Notes under the pieces: model-generated
What the model was told of the DNA's origin: nothing
The model's input: the letters and a program-made list of their open reading frames with translations, nothing else
Databases searched by the model: none
Assembly: GCF_001592305.1 (NCBI RefSeq)
Contig: NZ_BCWR01000010.1
Span: 124,001 to 188,000 of the forward strand
Length of the DNA stretch: 64,000 bases
Origin: Hydrogenophaga taeniospiralis CCUG 15921
GTDB taxonomy: Bacteria > Pseudomonadota > Gammaproteobacteria > Burkholderiales > Burkholderiaceae_C
Reading direction: 5' to 3'
Part shown: positions 62,536 through 64,000 of the stretch, piece after piece
How positions within the stretch are numbered: position 1 is the first letter of the stretch
Layout of the letters: each line of letters begins with the position of its first letter
Made by a program: the position numbers and the translations under genes

Positions 62536-63774
62536 TCAGGGCGCCGACAGGGCCCAGGCCGCCATCAAGGTGTTGGACGGCTGGTGTTCGTCCAGCAGCT
62601 TGCGCGCCGTCTCGATGCCGGCCACCGGCAGACCGGTCGGGTCGAGTTTGCCGATCTGAACCAGCACGCTGGCCTGGTCCCAGTAGATGTGTTCGTGGTA
62701 GAGCTTGTCGCCACGGAACTTGACGATGGCCACCAGCGGGATTTCGACGCGTTTGCCGGTGGGCGCGATGCCGGGCAGCATCCAGTCGATCTCGCAGGTG
62801 TGCGTGAAGCAGAACAGCAGCTCGTCGACGATCTGGGTCGCACCGATGGTGCGCGAGATCGGCACCAGCGTGGTGTCGGGCGGGTTGCTGTTGACGAAGT
62901 GGTGCTGGTAGAAGCGCGAGAGCATGGTGTGGCCCACGCCGCCGGTCATGGTGGGAATGTGGTTCACATAGGGCTCGGCCACCATGGTGGCCATGGTGGC
63001 GGCCACGTCGCGGGTGGCGAACTCGTGTTCGCAGTGCTTGTCCCACAGGGCGGAGAAGTCGGGGTGGGGGCCCATGGCGGCCTTGAAGGCGGCCACGCTG
63101 CGCTGGTGCGCCATCAGCGCCGAGGGCTTGTGAAAGTGGTCGCCGCCCTGCCGGGCAAACGCATGGTCCACACCGGGGTACACGTACAGCTCGGTCTGCT
63201 CGCGGCCAGACAGCGCCGCCAGGATCGCGGCGCGCGCCTCGGGCGGGCAGAAAGCGTCGTTTTCGGCGATGTGCAGCACCAGGCGGCCGCGCAGACCCTG
63301 GGCGTCGTCCAGCGCCTTTTCAATGCCCACGCCGTAGTAGCCCACGGCCACATCGGCATCGGTGTGGCAGGCCGCCAGGTAGGCCAGCTTGCCACCCAGG
63401 CAGAAGCCCAGCACACCGGCCTGGCCCGAACACTCGGGGCGCTCACGCAGCGCGTTCAGGCTGGCCTGGATGTCGGCCACGCCCAGGGTTTCGTTGAAGC
63501 CCTGGTACAGACCGAAGGCGCGCTGGAAATCGGCCTCGGTGTAGCCCAGCTGTATGCCGGGCTGCTGGCGCCAGAACAGGTCGGGCACCAGCACCACATA
63601 ACCTTCTTCGGCGTAGTGGTCGGCCACGGCGCGCATGGTGGCGTTGACGCCAAAAATCTCCTGCGCGAGCACGATGCCGGGGCCATGGCCCGAGGGTGGC
63701 AGGGCGAGGTAGGCGTCGAAAGATCCGCTGCCGTCGCTGGCTGGGATGCGGATGGTTGGGGCGGTGGGTGTCAT
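62536..63774 (-). CDS. Dienelactone hydrolase fused to an NTF2/SnoaL-like domain
   Basis: 412 residues. The N-terminal dienelactone hydrolase (residues about 1-235) has GFCLGGK with the nucleophile Cys, the acid in IAENDAFCPPE and His in YPGVDHAFARQG. The C-terminal domain (about 250-412) is an NTF2-like alpha/beta barrel (YVNHIPTMTGG, HTCEIDWMLPGI, KFRGDKLYHEHIYWDQ). The start overlaps the stop of a flavin reductase gene by four bases (ATGA), so both are coupled. A role in aromatic or lactone breakdown is likely, with unknown substrate. Confidence 0.88.
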   Translation of the reverse strand: MTPTAPTIRIPASDGSGSFDAYLALPPSGHGPGIVLAQEIFGVNATMRAVADHYAEEGYVVLVPDLFWRQQPGIQLGYTEADFQRAFGLYQGFNETLGVADIQASLNALRERPECSGQAGVLGFCLGGKLAYLAACHTDADVAVGYYGVGIEKALDDAQGLRGRLVLHIAENDAFCPPEARAAILAALSGREQTELYVYPGVDHAFARQGGDHFHKPSALMAHQRSVAAFKAAMGPHPDFSALWDKHCEHEFATRDVAATMATMVAEPYVNHIPTMTGGVGHTMLSRFYQHHFVNSNPPDTTLVPISRTIGATQIVDELLFCFTHTCEIDWMLPGIAPTGKRVEIPLVAIVKFRGDKLYHEHIYWDQASVLVQIGKLDPTGLPVAGIETARKLLDEHQPSNTLMAAWALSAP

Positions 63775-64000
63775 GCGGGTTCTCCGAGGTCTGCGAGGGT
63801 GGTGTATTGGCCGTCCGAGTACAGCAGCGGCGCTTCGTTGCGCGGGCTCAGCAGCACCGCCTTGATTTCGCCGATCATGGCGGCGTGGCTGTGGGCCACC
63901 ATCATTTCGTCAACCACGCAGTCGAACACGGCCAGCGCGTCCAGCAGCACCGGCGCGCCGGTGGCCAGCGTGCCCCAGCGGCCGGGCTCGAAGCGCTGCG
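63771..64000 (-). CDS. Flavin reductase-like FMN-binding protein, 5' end outside window
   Basis: C-terminal 75 or so residues of a flavin reductase-like protein: RFEPGRWGTLATGAPVLLDA, FDCVVDEMMVAHSHAAMIGE and SPRNEAPLLYSDGQYTTL. These match the short-chain flavin reductases that supply FMNH2 to monooxygenases. It ends in an ATGA overlap with the hydrolase gene. The N-terminus is cut by the window edge. Confidence 0.82.
   Translation of the reverse strand, partial: QRFEPGRWGTLATGAPVLLDALAVFDCVVDEMMVAHSHAAMIGEIKAVLLSPRNEAPLLYSDGQYTTLADLGEPA

Overview
The window is GC-rich bacterial chromosome with short intergenic gaps and many translationally coupled genes. A form II RuBisCO operon (cbbR-cbbM-cbbQ-cbbO), Bug-family and Liv-type transporters, a cyanide-insensitive-type cytochrome bd and the dispersed intergenic repeats point to a betaproteobacterium of the Comamonadaceae, most likely Hydrogenophaga or a close relative. 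The genus call is inference from gene content. I saw no rRNA, tRNA or CRISPR array.

Layout. 1-13.3 kb is a purine uptake and catabolism island: xanthine dehydrogenase small subunit (partial) divergent from a LysR regulator, a four-gene BMP-type nucleoside/purine ABC importer, a Rieske oxygenase, an adenine deaminase, a second BMP binding protein and a guanine deaminase. A small TetR/membrane-protein operon with its own operator interrupts it. 13.3-19.3 kb (minus strand) holds two sensor kinases, cytochrome bd (cydAB) and a GbsR-type regulator. 19.4-24.8 kb is housekeeping: dcd, a zinc metallopeptidase, rhlE, apaH and a CorC-like protein. 24.9-30.9 kb is the RuBisCO operon; its cbbO carries an in-frame 75-bp copy of a repeat that is also found in front of rhlE.

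30.9-36.8 kb is an apparent LexA-controlled repair locus: a RecB-like nuclease/XPD helicase fusion faces a small PD-(D/E)XK protein. An IS1595-family element (33330-35972) with passenger genes has inserted into the shared operator, leaving an 8-bp duplication. 36.9-44.1 kb is accessory DNA: an L,D-transpeptidase, DUF302, small proteins, a flavodoxin-fold/UbiA fusion, an esterase and a YciI protein. It ends in a relic integron made of a truncated intI, an attI-like segment with a 20-codon leader ORF, one cassette gene and one attC.

44.3-47.7 kb has a ParD-like/methionine aminopeptidase pair, slyX and msrB-selO. 47.8-62.5 kb is a long plus-strand cluster for import and CoA-dependent catabolism of an organic acid: acyl-CoA ligase, two Liv-type binding proteins, livHMGF, fadB- and fadA-like genes, an AtuA-like pair and a Bug-type binding protein. 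The window closes with a dienelactone hydrolase/NTF2 fusion coupled to a flavin reductase on the minus strand.

Seven copies of a roughly 90-bp hairpin-rich repeat sit directly behind stop codons. A pair of large palindromic repeats fills the cbbM-cbbQ gap.
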